A DNA stretch of 64,000 nt, taken from Actinoplanes lutulentus. GTDB lineage: Bacteria > Actinomycetota > Actinomycetes > Mycobacteriales > Micromonosporaceae. Below the pieces are notes generated by a model. It ran no database searches. It was not told the DNA's origin and was given only the letters and a program-made list of their open reading frames with translations. Position 1 is the first letter of the stretch, and each line of letters opens with the position of its first letter. The stretch is taken from positions 62,001-126,000 of the forward strand of contig NZ_QLMJ01000015.1 of NCBI RefSeq assembly GCF_003259845.1. The letters are read 5' to 3'. The translations under genes and the position numbers were made by a program. Shown in pieces: positions 8,882 through 16,898 of the stretch.

Positions 8882-8981
8882 GTGTCGACTTAGGGTGCGA
8901 TCCGCGCCCAAAATCGACACACTGGAAACGGATCGGCCGTGCGTGTCGACTTGCGGTGCGGATCGCACCCAAAATCGACAC
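8882..8981. repeat. Two 39-bp palindromic intergenic units
   Basis: Units at 8882-8920 and 8943-8981 both begin GTGTCGACTT and end AAAATCGACAC, so each has inverted ends GTGTCGA/TCGACAC. The second has an inner palindrome GGTGC-GGATC-GCACC. They are separated by 22 bp and lie between convergent genes. The structure fits a REP-like extragenic palindrome family. Confidence 0.75.
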
Positions 8982-9006
8982 GCGACACGCGACACCACAA
9001 ACTGGA

Positions 9007-9055
9007 GCCGCAAGCCGCAAGCCGCAAGCCGCAAGCCGCAAGCCGCAAGCCGCAA
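9007..9055. repeat. Heptanucleotide tandem repeat (GCCGCAA)x7
   Basis: Seven exact copies of GCCGCAA with no mismatch lie downstream of the palindromic units. The rest of the gap 8790-9208 contains no gene that I can support. Confidence 0.9.
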
Positions 9056-9208
9056 AACAGGATCTTTCTGGGCATATCGGGTTCGCGCGCAAACAGGGCA
9101 CGGCGCGGCCGAACTCCACGTAGACACGAACTCGGTGTGGGTGCGAGCTCGGTATAGGTGTGAACCCGGCGTCATCAGGAGCTTGACCCCGCGAACGCTG
9201 CGACGCCG

Positions 9209-10261
9209 TTACTGCGAAGGCGCCGGCTGTGGTGGGAGCTGGTTGACCGCCGTTCTCAGGGCCGACACCAGCTCGGCGATCGCCGGGTTCGCGGCGGTGC
9301 CTCGGCGGAACGCGATCCGAGTCCTGCGGCGGGTCGGTGCGGCGATCAACCGCACGCCGCCCGGCAACGAGCCAGTAGCTAGCAAGCCACTCGCCGCCAA
9401 ACCGGTCGCCAGCGAGCCGGTCGCCAGGGCCGGGACCAGCGATACTCCCTGACCGGCCGCTACCAGCGCCAGCACGGCATCGAAGTCGTCGGCCTGGTGC
9501 CGGACACGCGGGGTGAATCCAGCGCCCTGGCACACCCGCATCGTCGCCTCGTGGCACAACGTCCCCGGCGACGCCATGATCCAGTCACGGTCACGCAGGT
9601 CGTCCAGATGACGAGCGTCCACTCCGGCCGGAACAGCCAGGTGCACGGCCTCGTCCAGCAACGCCACCGACTCAAGGTCATCAGCCACCCCTCCCGAGCC
9701 GGCCCCGCAAGCAACTCCAGCCACCCCGTGCGAGCCAGCCCCGCGAGCAACCCCAACGGCCTCGCGAACGGATGCAGGCCCAGGAGCACCACCCACCCCG
9801 GGCGACGGCACATACTCGTGAACCAGACCCGCATCCAGCCGCCGATCGCGCAGCGCCGCCGGTACCCCCGCCGGATCTAATTCGGTCACCATCAGCTCCA
9901 GCCGCGGATGCGACCTGCCCAGCGCCACCAGCACCGCCGGCAGGATCGTGCGGACCACGCTCGGGAACGCCCCGATTCGCAGCGGCCCGGCCGGTCCTTC
10001 GCGCACAGCGGCCAGCGCCGCCGTAGCCGCCTCCAGCGACGACAAAACTGCCGCCGCGTGCCGCACCAGCACCTCACCGGCCCCGGTCAGCACCACCCGC
10101 CGGCCACTGCGTTCGAGCAGCGCCACCCCCGCCTCCCGCTCCAGCGCCGCCAGCTGCTGCGACACCGCCGACGGCGTGTAGGAGTGCACGACCGCCACCG
10201 CAGCGATCGTCCCCAGTCGATCAAAATCGTGGAGAAGCCGCAGCCTGCGCACATCAAGCAT
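9209..10261 (-). CDS. LysR-family transcriptional regulator
   Basis: A 350-residue regulator, longer than the usual 290-310. The winged HTH is N-terminal (LRLLHDFDRLGTIAAVA, then TPSAVSQQLAALEREAG). The effector domain has the typical LRIGAFPSVVRTILPAVL opening. Two insertions explain the length: a Gly/Val/Ala-rich repeat at about residues 165-195 and a SLATGLAASG repeat near residue 305. It is divergent from the DapA-like gene at 10333, the classic arrangement for a LysR regulator and its target. Confidence 0.9.
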   Translation of the reverse strand: MLDVRRLRLLHDFDRLGTIAAVAVVHSYTPSAVSQQLAALEREAGVALLERSGRRVVLTGAGEVLVRHAAAVLSSLEAATAALAAVREGPAGPLRIGAFPSVVRTILPAVLVALGRSHPRLELMVTELDPAGVPAALRDRRLDAGLVHEYVPSPGVGGAPGPASVREAVGVARGAGSHGVAGVACGAGSGGVADDLESVALLDEAVHLAVPAGVDARHLDDLRDRDWIMASPGTLCHEATMRVCQGAGFTPRVRHQADDFDAVLALVAAGQGVSLVPALATGSLATGLAASGLLATGSLPGGVRLIAAPTRRRTRIAFRRGTAANPAIAELVSALRTAVNQLPPQPAPSQ

Positions 10262-10332
10262 TAGCTCAGCTTACGGTCACCACCACCAAGCCGAACTTTT
10301 GCTTACGCACTACACCGGCCAGAGTCAAGAAC
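10262..10332. promoter_or_regulatory. Divergent LysR/DapA-like control region
   Basis: A 71-bp gap between divergent starts. AGCTTACGG (near 10267) and TGCTTACGC (near 10299) are partial direct repeats. No clear T-N11-A palindrome could be fixed by eye. Autoregulation plus control of 10333 is the default expectation for this layout. Confidence 0.4.
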
Positions 10333-11136
10333 ATGACCATTCACGTCCCCCTGATCACGCCCTTCGACGCTGACAACGAGATCGCGTACCGCGTACTCAC
10401 GCAGGTGGCGCAAGAGACGCTCCTGGCCGGCGCCGGGCTGGTTGCGCTCGGAACGACAGCGGAGGCGGCGTCGCTCAGCGCAGCTGAGCGACGCAATGTC
10501 CTGGATCTGCTCAGTGACCACAGCGAAGGTGATCTCATCGCCGGCGCGGACACGCCTGATCAATTGCGGTCGTTGAACGGCAAGGCGCGGGCGGCGCTGA
10601 CGCTGGTGCCGCCGTTCATCAGGCCGGGCGAGGACGGCGTCGTCGAGCACTTCAGGACCCTGGCCGCGAGCAGCCCGGTGCCGATGATCGTTTATCACGT
10701 GCCGCAGCGCACCGGGCAGGCGCTGAGCGCGGACGCGATCCGGCGGCTCGCGGCGATCGACGGCGTGATCGGGATCAAGTATGCGACCGGTGCCGTCGAC
10801 GCCGACCTTGTCGATCTTCTCGCTGATCCGCCGGACGATTTCGACGTGTTCTGCGGCGACGACATCTTCCTCGCGCCGATGCTCGCGATGGGCGCGGCCG
10901 GTGCCATCGCCGCCTCGGCACACATCGAAACAGCGGCCTTCGTGGATCTGGCGGCCCACCGCGAACCCACCTTGGCACGCCGGCTCGCGCGCCTGTCGAA
11001 AGTGCTGTTTTCGCAGCCCAACCCCATTGTGGTCAAGGCAGCGTTGCACGCTGCGGGTCGCATTCCGACCCCAGGGGTACGCCCACCGCTCTTGCCCGCG
11101 GCCGCACCAAGCCTCTATGGTTCGTTACTAGAGTAA
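10333..11136 (+). CDS. Dihydrodipicolinate synthase family aldolase (DapA-like)
   Basis: A 267-residue TIM-barrel aldolase of the DHDPS/N-acetylneuraminate lyase family. The active-site residues are present: the GTTAE motif (T41, T42), YHVPQRTG with Y121, and Schiff-base K149 in GIKYATG. It is about 25 residues shorter than DapA, and GTTAE replaces GTTGE, so the pyruvate-dependent aldol chemistry is likely but lysine synthesis is not assured. The 3' end overlaps the GntR operator and the next possible ATG. Probably regulated by the divergent LysR gene. Confidence 0.85.
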   Translation: MTIHVPLITPFDADNEIAYRVLTQVAQETLLAGAGLVALGTTAEAASLSAAERRNVLDLLSDHSEGDLIAGADTPDQLRSLNGKARAALTLVPPFIRPGEDGVVEHFRTLAASSPVPMIVYHVPQRTGQALSADAIRRLAAIDGVIGIKYATGAVDADLVDLLADPPDDFDVFCGDDIFLAPMLAMGAAGAIAASAHIETAAFVDLAAHREPTLARRLARLSKVLFSQPNPIVVKAALHAAGRIPTPGVRPPLLPAAAPSLYGSLLE

Positions 11137-11142
11137 TGAACC
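11119..11142. promoter_or_regulatory. 24-bp palindromic operator before the YtrA-type GntR gene
   Basis: GGTTCGTTACT, a 2-nt centre AG, and AGTAATGAACC form inverted arms matching at 10 of 11 positions. The site covers the stop codon of the DapA-like gene and a candidate ATG at 11136. It is a good fit for autoregulation by the GntR protein just downstream and argues that translation starts at the GTG at 11160. Confidence 0.65.
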
Positions 11143-11159
11143 AACGAAGGGCGGGTCCC

Positions 11160-11540
11160 GTGTTCGACGACCACAGCCCGATCTACCGGCAGATCGCTGA
11201 GCAGATCAAGGCGGACGTGCTCAGGGGCGTCCTCGTCGCTGAGGAGCAGGTGATGTCAACAAACCAGTACGCGGCGCACTACCGGATCAATCCGGCCACC
11301 GCCGCGAAGGCGTTCCAGCACCTCGTCGACGAGGGCGTGATCTACAAGCGACGCGGCGTCGGCATGTTCGTCAGCGCCGACGCCCCGACCCGGCTGCGCG
11401 ACGAGAAACGCGAGCGCTTCTTCACCGACGTGCTCGAGCCGCTGGTCGCGCAGGCCCGCACCCTGGGCATCCCGGCCGCCGACGTGGTGACCCACATCCA
11501 GCAACTGTTCGAGAACGATGACCTGGGGGAAGGCCGATGA
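11160..11540 (+). CDS. YtrA-subfamily GntR transcriptional regulator
   Basis: About 126 residues: a winged HTH (SPIYRQIAEQIKADVLRG, then STNQYAAHYRINPATAAKAF) and a short C-terminal helix instead of a large effector domain, the mark of the YtrA subfamily. These repressors usually control an adjacent ABC transporter, as here. The GTG at 11160 is chosen over the ATG at 11136, which lies inside a palindromic operator. The last 4 bp overlap the ATPase gene (ATGA). Confidence 0.88.
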   Translation: MFDDHSPIYRQIAEQIKADVLRGVLVAEEQVMSTNQYAAHYRINPATAAKAFQHLVDEGVIYKRRGVGMFVSADAPTRLRDEKRERFFTDVLEPLVAQARTLGIPAADVVTHIQQLFENDDLGEGR

Positions 11541-12448
11541 CGCTCTCGATTCAGACCACCGACCTGCGGATACGCTACGGCGACACCGAAGCGCTGCACG
11601 GTCTCGACCTCGACCTGCCCGGCGGCAAGATCTACGGGCTGCTCGGGCGCAACGGCGCCGGCAAGAGCACACTGCTCAGCGCGCTCGCCGGGTTCCGCAA
11701 ACCGTCCGCCGGCACGGTGCTGGTCGGCGGCCAGCCGGTCTTCGAGAACGTCACGGCCACCACCAAGATCTGCCTGATCCGCGAGGACGGCTGGGTCGGC
11801 GACCCGACCGACAACATCGGCGACATCCTGGAGATGGCGAAATACCTGCGCCCGAGCTGGGACGACACCTACGCGAACGAGCTGCTGGACCGCTTCGCCC
11901 TGCCCCGCAAGAAGGCACTCAACGCTCTGTCGCGCGGGCAGCGCTCGGCGTTCGGCGTGGTCGTCGGGCTGGCGTCGCGGGCTCCGCTGACCATGTTCGA
12001 CGAAGCGCACCTGGGCATGGACGCGCCGACCCGGCAGCTGTTCCTCGACGAACTGCTGCGCGATTACCTGGCCAACCCGCGCACGTTCGTCATCTCCACC
12101 CACCTGATCGAGGAGCAGAGCCCGCTCTTCGAAGACGTGCTGATCATCGATCGGGGCCGGGTGCTGCTGCACGAGGAGCTCGACGAGCTGCGTACCCGGG
12201 GCGTGTCGGTGACCGGTCCGGCCGAGGTGGTCGAGGACTTTGTCGCCGGCCTGACCGTGCTGGGCCGTCAGCGGCTCGGCCCGACCGTGCAGGCGATGGT
12301 CTACGGCACTCTCGACGACGATCAGCGGCGCCGGGCCCGCGGGCGCGGCCTGGAGCTGGGCCCGGTCGGCGTTCAGGACCTGTTCATCCACCTGACCAGC
12401 GCGGAGAACGCGACGAACGCGCCGAACCTGACGGGAGCAGACGCATGA
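11537..12448 (+). CDS. ABC transporter ATP-binding protein
   Basis: A 303-residue ATPase of an ABC-2-type exporter. Walker A is GRNGAGKST. The signature is LSRGQRS rather than LSGGQ, and Walker B reads LTMFDEAHLGMD, with DEA in place of DEP. The H-loop FVISTHLIEE is intact. It pairs with the membrane protein at 12445 and the GntR repressor upstream in one coupled operon. The degenerate signature is usual for YtrB-like ATPases, so activity is still likely. Confidence 0.88.
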   Translation: MTLSIQTTDLRIRYGDTEALHGLDLDLPGGKIYGLLGRNGAGKSTLLSALAGFRKPSAGTVLVGGQPVFENVTATTKICLIREDGWVGDPTDNIGDILEMAKYLRPSWDDTYANELLDRFALPRKKALNALSRGQRSAFGVVVGLASRAPLTMFDEAHLGMDAPTRQLFLDELLRDYLANPRTFVISTHLIEEQSPLFEDVLIIDRGRVLLHEELDELRTRGVSVTGPAEVVEDFVAGLTVLGRQRLGPTVQAMVYGTLDDDQRRRARGRGLELGPVGVQDLFIHLTSAENATNAPNLTGADA

Positions 12449-13125
12449 GCCGCTGGCCGATCCTTCGTTACCTGCTGGGCAGCCACACGATTTTCCTGCT
12501 GTTCATCATGTTCGGCGTCTACCTGTTCATCGGTGTCGTCGTCGCCGTGGTCGCCCAGTTCACCGAGATTCGGCTCAGCGGCGTCGACGCGATCGGGCAG
12601 GCACTGCCGTGGGTCGCGCTGGGTTACGGCGCGACCGCGGTGAACCTCGTCGCCACGACGCTGGTGCACGGCCGGACCCGCCGCGAGTTCCTGGCGCAGC
12701 ACCCGGTGTTCCAGGTGATCACTACGATGCTGATCGCCGCGCTGATCACCGGTGCGTTCGCGATCGAGACTCTCGTCTACCGGTCTCTGGACTGGCAGCA
12801 GAAGGTCCAGGAACAGCGCTCCTACGCGTCCGCGAGCGACTACCCGATGATCTTTGCGACGCATTGGGGCATGCTGATGACCTGGCTGATGATCGGCGTG
12901 TTCATCGGGGTCGCGTTCTACCGGTGGGAAGCCGTCGGCGGGCTGGCCCTGCTGCCGGCCGCCGTGCTGGTGCTGTTCACCGGGGGGATCAACGGGTTCT
13001 TCAGCCTGCCGTTCGCCCGTACCGACCTGCCGCTGCTGCCGGTCACCCTGACCGCGGTAGCCGCCGCCTACGCGCTGCTGTGGGTCAGCGCGCGGGACAT
13101 GCCGCTGAAAACGCGGGTCGCATAG
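12445..13125 (+). CDS. ABC transporter permease-like membrane protein
   Basis: A 226-residue protein with about six membrane segments, starting at an ATG that overlaps the ATPase stop by 4 bp. There are no sequence motifs, but size, topology and coupling fit the membrane partner of the ATPase at 11537. The substrate is unknown. YtrA-type operons often respond to cell-envelope stress or antibiotics; that is family knowledge, not seen here. Confidence 0.75.
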   Translation: MSRWPILRYLLGSHTIFLLFIMFGVYLFIGVVVAVVAQFTEIRLSGVDAIGQALPWVALGYGATAVNLVATTLVHGRTRREFLAQHPVFQVITTMLIAALITGAFAIETLVYRSLDWQQKVQEQRSYASASDYPMIFATHWGMLMTWLMIGVFIGVAFYRWEAVGGLALLPAAVLVLFTGGINGFFSLPFARTDLPLLPVTLTAVAAAYALLWVSARDMPLKTRVA

Positions 13126-13134
13126 GGTTCCCCG

Positions 13135-13950
13135 ATGCGCCTTTTGATCACTGGGGGAACCGGTTCGCTCGGCCGTCGCGTGGTGGTTCGCGCGGCGGCC
13201 GCCGGCTGGGATGCGACCGGCACCTATCTGTCCGCGCCCACCGCGACCGCCACGCTGCGGCTCGACATCCGCGACCGGGGCGACGTGCGCCGCGTGGTGC
13301 GCGAGCTGCGTCCGGACGCGGTGATTCACGCGGCCGCGGGCCGCGACCGCAACGATTGGCCCGCCAATGCGGACGGCGCGGCCCACGTCGCGGTCGCGGC
13401 CGCAGAGGCAGGGGTACGCCTGATCCACGTCTCCAGCGACGCCATCTTCTCCGGTCGTGCGGTGTCCTACACCGAGGACGCGCTCCCGGACCCGGTCTAC
13501 GCCTACGGGGCGGCGAAGGCGGCAGCCGAGACGGCGGTGCGGGCCGCGGTGCCGTCGGCGGCGGTGGTCCGCACGTCGCTGATCCTCGGTGACGGCAACG
13601 GGTACCACGAGAAACTCACCCACGACCTGGTGGCCGGCCGGATCACGGGCGCCCTGTTCACCGACGAGATCCGCAAGCCGGTGCACGTCGACGACCTGGC
13701 CGACGCGCTGCTGGAACTGGCCGCCGGCGATTACGCGGGCGTGCTCAACGTGGCCGGCGCCGACCCGATCAGCCGGTACGACCTCGGCGTGCTGGTGGCC
13801 CGCCGCGACGGCCTGGACGCCTCCGCGATCCCGGCTGCGACCGTCGCCGAGCTGGGCCTGCAACGCCCCACCGACGTACGCCTGGTGACCGACCGGGCCG
13901 CGGCGGTGCTGACGACCCGGCTGCGCGGCGCGACCGAATTTATCGGATGA
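13135..13950 (+). CDS. RmlD-like SDR family sugar-nucleotide reductase
   Basis: A 271-residue extended SDR. The N-terminus has the dinucleotide-binding motif LLITGGTGSLGRR. The catalytic part has VSSDAIFSG and the YAYGAAK form of YxxxK, as in dTDP-4-dehydrorhamnose reductases. No rhamnose cluster is adjacent, so the substrate is open. TAGGGT, overlapping the previous stop codon, lies 6 nt before the ATG, suggesting its own leaderless promoter. Confidence 0.8.
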   Translation: MRLLITGGTGSLGRRVVVRAAAAGWDATGTYLSAPTATATLRLDIRDRGDVRRVVRELRPDAVIHAAAGRDRNDWPANADGAAHVAVAAAEAGVRLIHVSSDAIFSGRAVSYTEDALPDPVYAYGAAKAAAETAVRAAVPSAAVVRTSLILGDGNGYHEKLTHDLVAGRITGALFTDEIRKPVHVDDLADALLELAAGDYAGVLNVAGADPISRYDLGVLVARRDGLDASAIPAATVAELGLQRPTDVRLVTDRAAAVLTTRLRGATEFIG

Positions 13951-13982
13951 AACGCGGCCGGTGATTGGTGATACTGGCCGGC

Positions 13983-14336
13983 GTGACCAGTAAACGCACG
14001 GTCCGCGTCACCGTTCGCGGATCCTTCGACAACCTCTCCGCCGACCAGAAAGCCGCGCTGCTCGCGGCCGGGCCGGAGCACGCCGACATCCTCGCGGTGA
14101 CCTACACCGAGGACGGCCATCTCACCTACGACCTGGCGGCGCGGCCGTTCTTCACCTTCCGCTTCGCCGAAGAGGTCGACGACGAGAAGGAGATCCCGAA
14201 GGTCACGGCGCGCGCGGAGGCCAAGGCCGCCGACTGGATGACCGCGCGAGGGTACGGCTTCAAACGCATCACCTCGCAGACCGTCGACCTGTCCGAGGTG
14301 CCGCTCGGCCCGCGCGGGCGCCGCCTGCAGGGCTAA
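13983..14336 (+). CDS. DUF6204 family protein
   Basis: About 117 residues. The core RTVRVTVRGSFDNLSADQ, with YDLAARPFFTFRF and a C-terminal MTARGYGFK, matches the DUF6204 pattern known in actinobacteria. The start at GTG 13983 is preferred because residues further upstream are not conserved in type and TGATACT lies just upstream, fitting a leaderless start. Function unknown. The stop overlaps the convergent VOC gene by 4 bp. Confidence 0.75.
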   Translation: MTSKRTVRVTVRGSFDNLSADQKAALLAAGPEHADILAVTYTEDGHLTYDLAARPFFTFRFAEEVDDEKEIPKVTARAEAKAADWMTARGYGFKRITSQTVDLSEVPLGPRGRRLQG

Positions 14337-14701
14337 CCGGCCCGTTCGGCGGCGCTGCGCTCGACGCAGAACTCGTTGCCCTCCGGGTCGCGCAGCGTCA
14401 CCCAGCCGGTGCCGTCGGGTTTGCGGTGGTCAGCGGCGATGGTGGCGCCCAGCGCGACGGCCTTGTCGACGTATTCGTCGCGGGTGCCGGTCGGTGGCTG
14501 CAGGTCGAGGTGGAGGCGGTTCTTGGCCGTCTTCGCCTCGGGCACCGCGATGAACAGCAGCCCCGGCACGCATTCGACGAGTGCTTCCTCGTCGTCGGAT
14601 TCGGCATCGACGGGAAAGCCCGTCAACCGCGACCAGAAATCAGCGATGGCGAGAGGATCACGGGCGTCGAAGGTGAGGTGACGAACGGGACTCGTGGTCA
14701 T
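14333..14701 (-). CDS. VOC superfamily protein (glyoxalase-like)
   Basis: A 122-residue single-domain protein. It begins VRHLTFDARDPLAIADFWSR, the usual first strand of actinobacterial VOC proteins, and ends GWVTLRDPEGNEFCVERS. Histidine/glutamate positions for metal binding are present (H near 9, E near 111). Likely a small-molecule binding or modifying enzyme; substrate unknown. It is divergent from the HTH-ClpN gene, and its start is 30 bp from the first palindrome there, so it may be co-regulated. Confidence 0.85.
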   Translation of the reverse strand: MTTSPVRHLTFDARDPLAIADFWSRLTGFPVDAESDDEEALVECVPGLLFIAVPEAKTAKNRLHLDLQPPTGTRDEYVDKAVALGATIAADHRKPDGTGWVTLRDPEGNEFCVERSAAERAG

Positions 14702-14731
14702 ATCCCGTACTCTATGGGGTTTTTCGCAGTC

Positions 14732-14777
14732 GTCAACCGCAGGTTGACGTCTTGGAGTGCGTCAACCTATGGTTGAC
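14732..14777 (+). promoter_or_regulatory. Promoter overlapped by two identical-arm palindromes
   Basis: GTCAACC-GCA-GGTTGAC (14732-14748) and GTCAACC-TAT-GGTTGAC (14761-14777) have the same arms and centres 29 bp apart. The first contains TTGACG (-35, 14744-14749) and the second contains TATGGT (-10, 14768-14773), with 18-bp spacing. The -10 lies 7 nt before the ATG at 14781, so the transcript is probably leaderless. A bound dimer at each site would block RNA polymerase. Confidence 0.75.
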
Positions 14778-14780
14778 GGC

Positions 14781-15485
14781 ATGACCTCTCCGGTACGACT
14801 TGACGACCTCATTCTGGCGATCAACCAGAGCCGCCCCGACTCACCGATCGACCGGCTCACCGAAGCCGTGCTGCTCGCCGACCATCTCGGTGAGCTCGCC
14901 GACCACCTGATCGGCCACTTCGTCGACCAGGCCCGGCACTCCGGCGCCTCGTGGACCGAGATCGGCGCCGGCCTCGGCGTCTCCAAGCAGGCCGCGCAGA
15001 AACGCTTCGTCGGCAAACCCGACCCCTCACAGGGATTCCACCGCTATTCCGACGCAGCCCGCGCCGCCGTGGTCGGCTCGATGAGCCAGGCCAAGATCCA
15101 CAAGAATCACGAGATCGCGCCCAGCCATCTGCTGCTCGCCCTGATCGAGCAGCCGGACACCCTCGCCATGCACGCGCTCACCGCGCAGAGCATTGACGTG
15201 GAGGTGATCCGGGACGCCGCGATCGCGGATCTTCCCGCGCCGGCCGGCGACGCGCCGGAACCGGTGCTGGTGCCGTTCGACGCCCGCGCCAAGAAGGCCC
15301 TGGAGCTGACCTTCCGGGAGGCGCTGCGGCTGCAGCACGAGCGGGTCGGCACCGGCCACATCCTGCTGGCTCTGCTGGAGGAGGAGCCGGCGGGCGGCGT
15401 GCTCGGCCGCGCCGGCGTCCAGAAGGCCGCGGTGGAGAACACCGTGCTCACAGGCCCGCAGGAGTCCGCCCGCCCGGTCGCCTAA
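14781..15485 (+). CDS. HTH-ClpN fusion protein, probable autoregulated transcription factor
   Basis: A 234-residue protein with an N-terminal HTH (GASWTEIGAGLGVSKQAAQKRF, about residues 55-76) joined to two Clp N-terminal repeat motifs. The first is AHSHLLL-like (EIAPSHLLLALIEQPD) and the second is ERVGTGHILLALLEEE. In ClpA/ClpC this domain binds adaptors and substrates; here no AAA ATPase follows. ATGs at 14769 and 14772 lie within a palindrome and before the transcription start, so 14781 is the likely start. It may sense unfolded or marked proteins and repress itself; that is inference. Confidence 0.8.
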   Translation: MTSPVRLDDLILAINQSRPDSPIDRLTEAVLLADHLGELADHLIGHFVDQARHSGASWTEIGAGLGVSKQAAQKRFVGKPDPSQGFHRYSDAARAAVVGSMSQAKIHKNHEIAPSHLLLALIEQPDTLAMHALTAQSIDVEVIRDAAIADLPAPAGDAPEPVLVPFDARAKKALELTFREALRLQHERVGTGHILLALLEEEPAGGVLGRAGVQKAAVENTVLTGPQESARPVA

Positions 15486-15578
15486 AAGTCGTGCGTGCCC
15501 TTGTGGGCCGCAGCGGCGTTACCTCCTCACCGGCGGAAGATCGCCTTCCGGGGTTGTTGAGGGACGGTGGGATCCGCG

Positions 15579-16457
15579 ATGCTGCGTGGTCTGTTAGCCG
15601 CTGTTGTCGTGGTTTCCGGTGCCCAGTTCGGCGCTCCGGCATCGGCGGCGCCAGCTTCGATTCGGATCATGCCGCTGGGCGACTCGATCACCGCGGGCGC
15701 CGGCGCGCCCGGCCGCGAGGGATACCGGCTCGTGCTGCAGCGCCGGCTGGAGCGCGCCGGTACGGCGTTCGACTTCGTCGGCTCGCAGCGCGGCGGCATC
15801 GGCGGCGACCCCGATCATGAGGGGCACGGCGGCTGGACCATCGAGCAGCTGTCCGAGCGGGTGGGCGACTGGCTGGACACCTACGCGCCGGACGTGGTGC
15901 TGCTGCACGCCGGCACGAACAACATCACCCGCGGCGACGATCCGGCCGAGGTGGCGCGGAAACTGTCGGCGCTGGTCGACCTGATCCTGGCGACGGCTCC
16001 GCGTACCCGGATCTTCGTGTCCACGGTGGTCGGCACCAATGTGCTGTCCGAGATGGCGGCGAATCACGCGTACAACGCCCTGATCCCCGCCGTGGTGGCG
16101 GGCAAGGGGCCGCGGGTGCGGCTGGTGGACCAGGCCCCGGTCAGCGGACTGTCGATCTACGACCGGCACCACCCCAACGCCCATGGGTACGCCCGGATGG
16201 CGCACAGCTGGTACGAGGCGATGCGTACCGAACTCGGCCCGGCGTGGCCGGACGAGGCCGACCCGGACAGCGCCGACCTGGTCTACCTGTGTCACCACCA
16301 CGGTTCGGTGCGAGTCTGCCGGTGGTGGCAGCGCAAACCCGCCGGCCGGGGCTCGTTAACCGAGCGGGAAGTCGGTCAGCGTGTGCCATGTGTCGCCGGG
16401 CTGCGGGTTTCCCGCGATCAGGCGGACCGAGGTGACCCGCGCCCGGATCGGCAGTGA
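15579..16457 (+). CDS. Secreted SGNH/GDSL hydrolase
   Basis: About 292 residues. A signal peptide (residues 1-24, ending ASA) precedes the hydrolase. Block I is PLGDSITAG with nucleophile S36, block III is HAGTNNI and block V is DRHHPNAHGYARM with the catalytic D/H pair. The substrate is unknown; secreted members act on polysaccharide esters or lipids. The C-terminal 34 codons overlap the convergent ligase gene. Beyond about residue 245 the sequence looks random, so the true end may have been shifted by a frameshift. Confidence 0.85.
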   Translation: MLRGLLAAVVVVSGAQFGAPASAAPASIRIMPLGDSITAGAGAPGREGYRLVLQRRLERAGTAFDFVGSQRGGIGGDPDHEGHGGWTIEQLSERVGDWLDTYAPDVVLLHAGTNNITRGDDPAEVARKLSALVDLILATAPRTRIFVSTVVGTNVLSEMAANHAYNALIPAVVAGKGPRVRLVDQAPVSGLSIYDRHHPNAHGYARMAHSWYEAMRTELGPAWPDEADPDSADLVYLCHHHGSVRVCRWWQRKPAGRGSLTEREVGQRVPCVAGLRVSRDQADRGDPRPDRQ

Positions 16458-16898
16458 CGCCTCGACCACCGCGGCGGCCGCGTCGAGTTCCGGTCGCGGG
16501 TGGTCGTGGCCGATCGTGAGGTGCGGTACAACCTCGGCGAACTCACCGCCGTACGGCTGGGCCTGCGGGAACCGGGTGGCGATGCGGTTGGTGAGTTCCC
16601 GGAACGGCTCGGCCGGGTCCGGGGCCAGCCACACCACCCGGTCGTGGAACCAGGCCACCCGGTCGAGGCTCATGAAGAACCGGGGCACACCGGCCACGAT
16701 GAGGCGTACCGCGGCCAGGACCTGCGGGGTGAGCTGCGATGGCGGCAGGAACGGGTACAGCACGGTGATGTGGGCGGGGATGCCCCGGGAGGCGGCGGTG
16801 TCGAGGCGTTCCCTCAACCCGGCGACCGCCGGCTCGGCTTCCGGAATCGGCACGATCAAGGCGCTCTGCGTCGGTTCCACCGCCGCAGTGTCGGTCAT
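16356..16898 (-). CDS. 2'-5' RNA ligase family protein (2H phosphoesterase)
   Basis: A 180-residue protein with the two HxT/S motifs of the 2H phosphoesterase superfamily: PAHITVLYPF and PHLTIGHD. These enzymes act on 2',3'-cyclic phosphates or 2'-5' linkages; the physiological role is uncertain. It overlaps the upstream CGNR gene by 4 bp, so the two are co-transcribed. Confidence 0.88.
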   Translation of the reverse strand: MTDTAAVEPTQSALIVPIPEAEPAVAGLRERLDTAASRGIPAHITVLYPFLPPSQLTPQVLAAVRLIVAGVPRFFMSLDRVAWFHDRVVWLAPDPAEPFRELTNRIATRFPQAQPYGGEFAEVVPHLTIGHDHPRPELDAAAAVVEASLPIRARVTSVRLIAGNPQPGDTWHTLTDFPLG

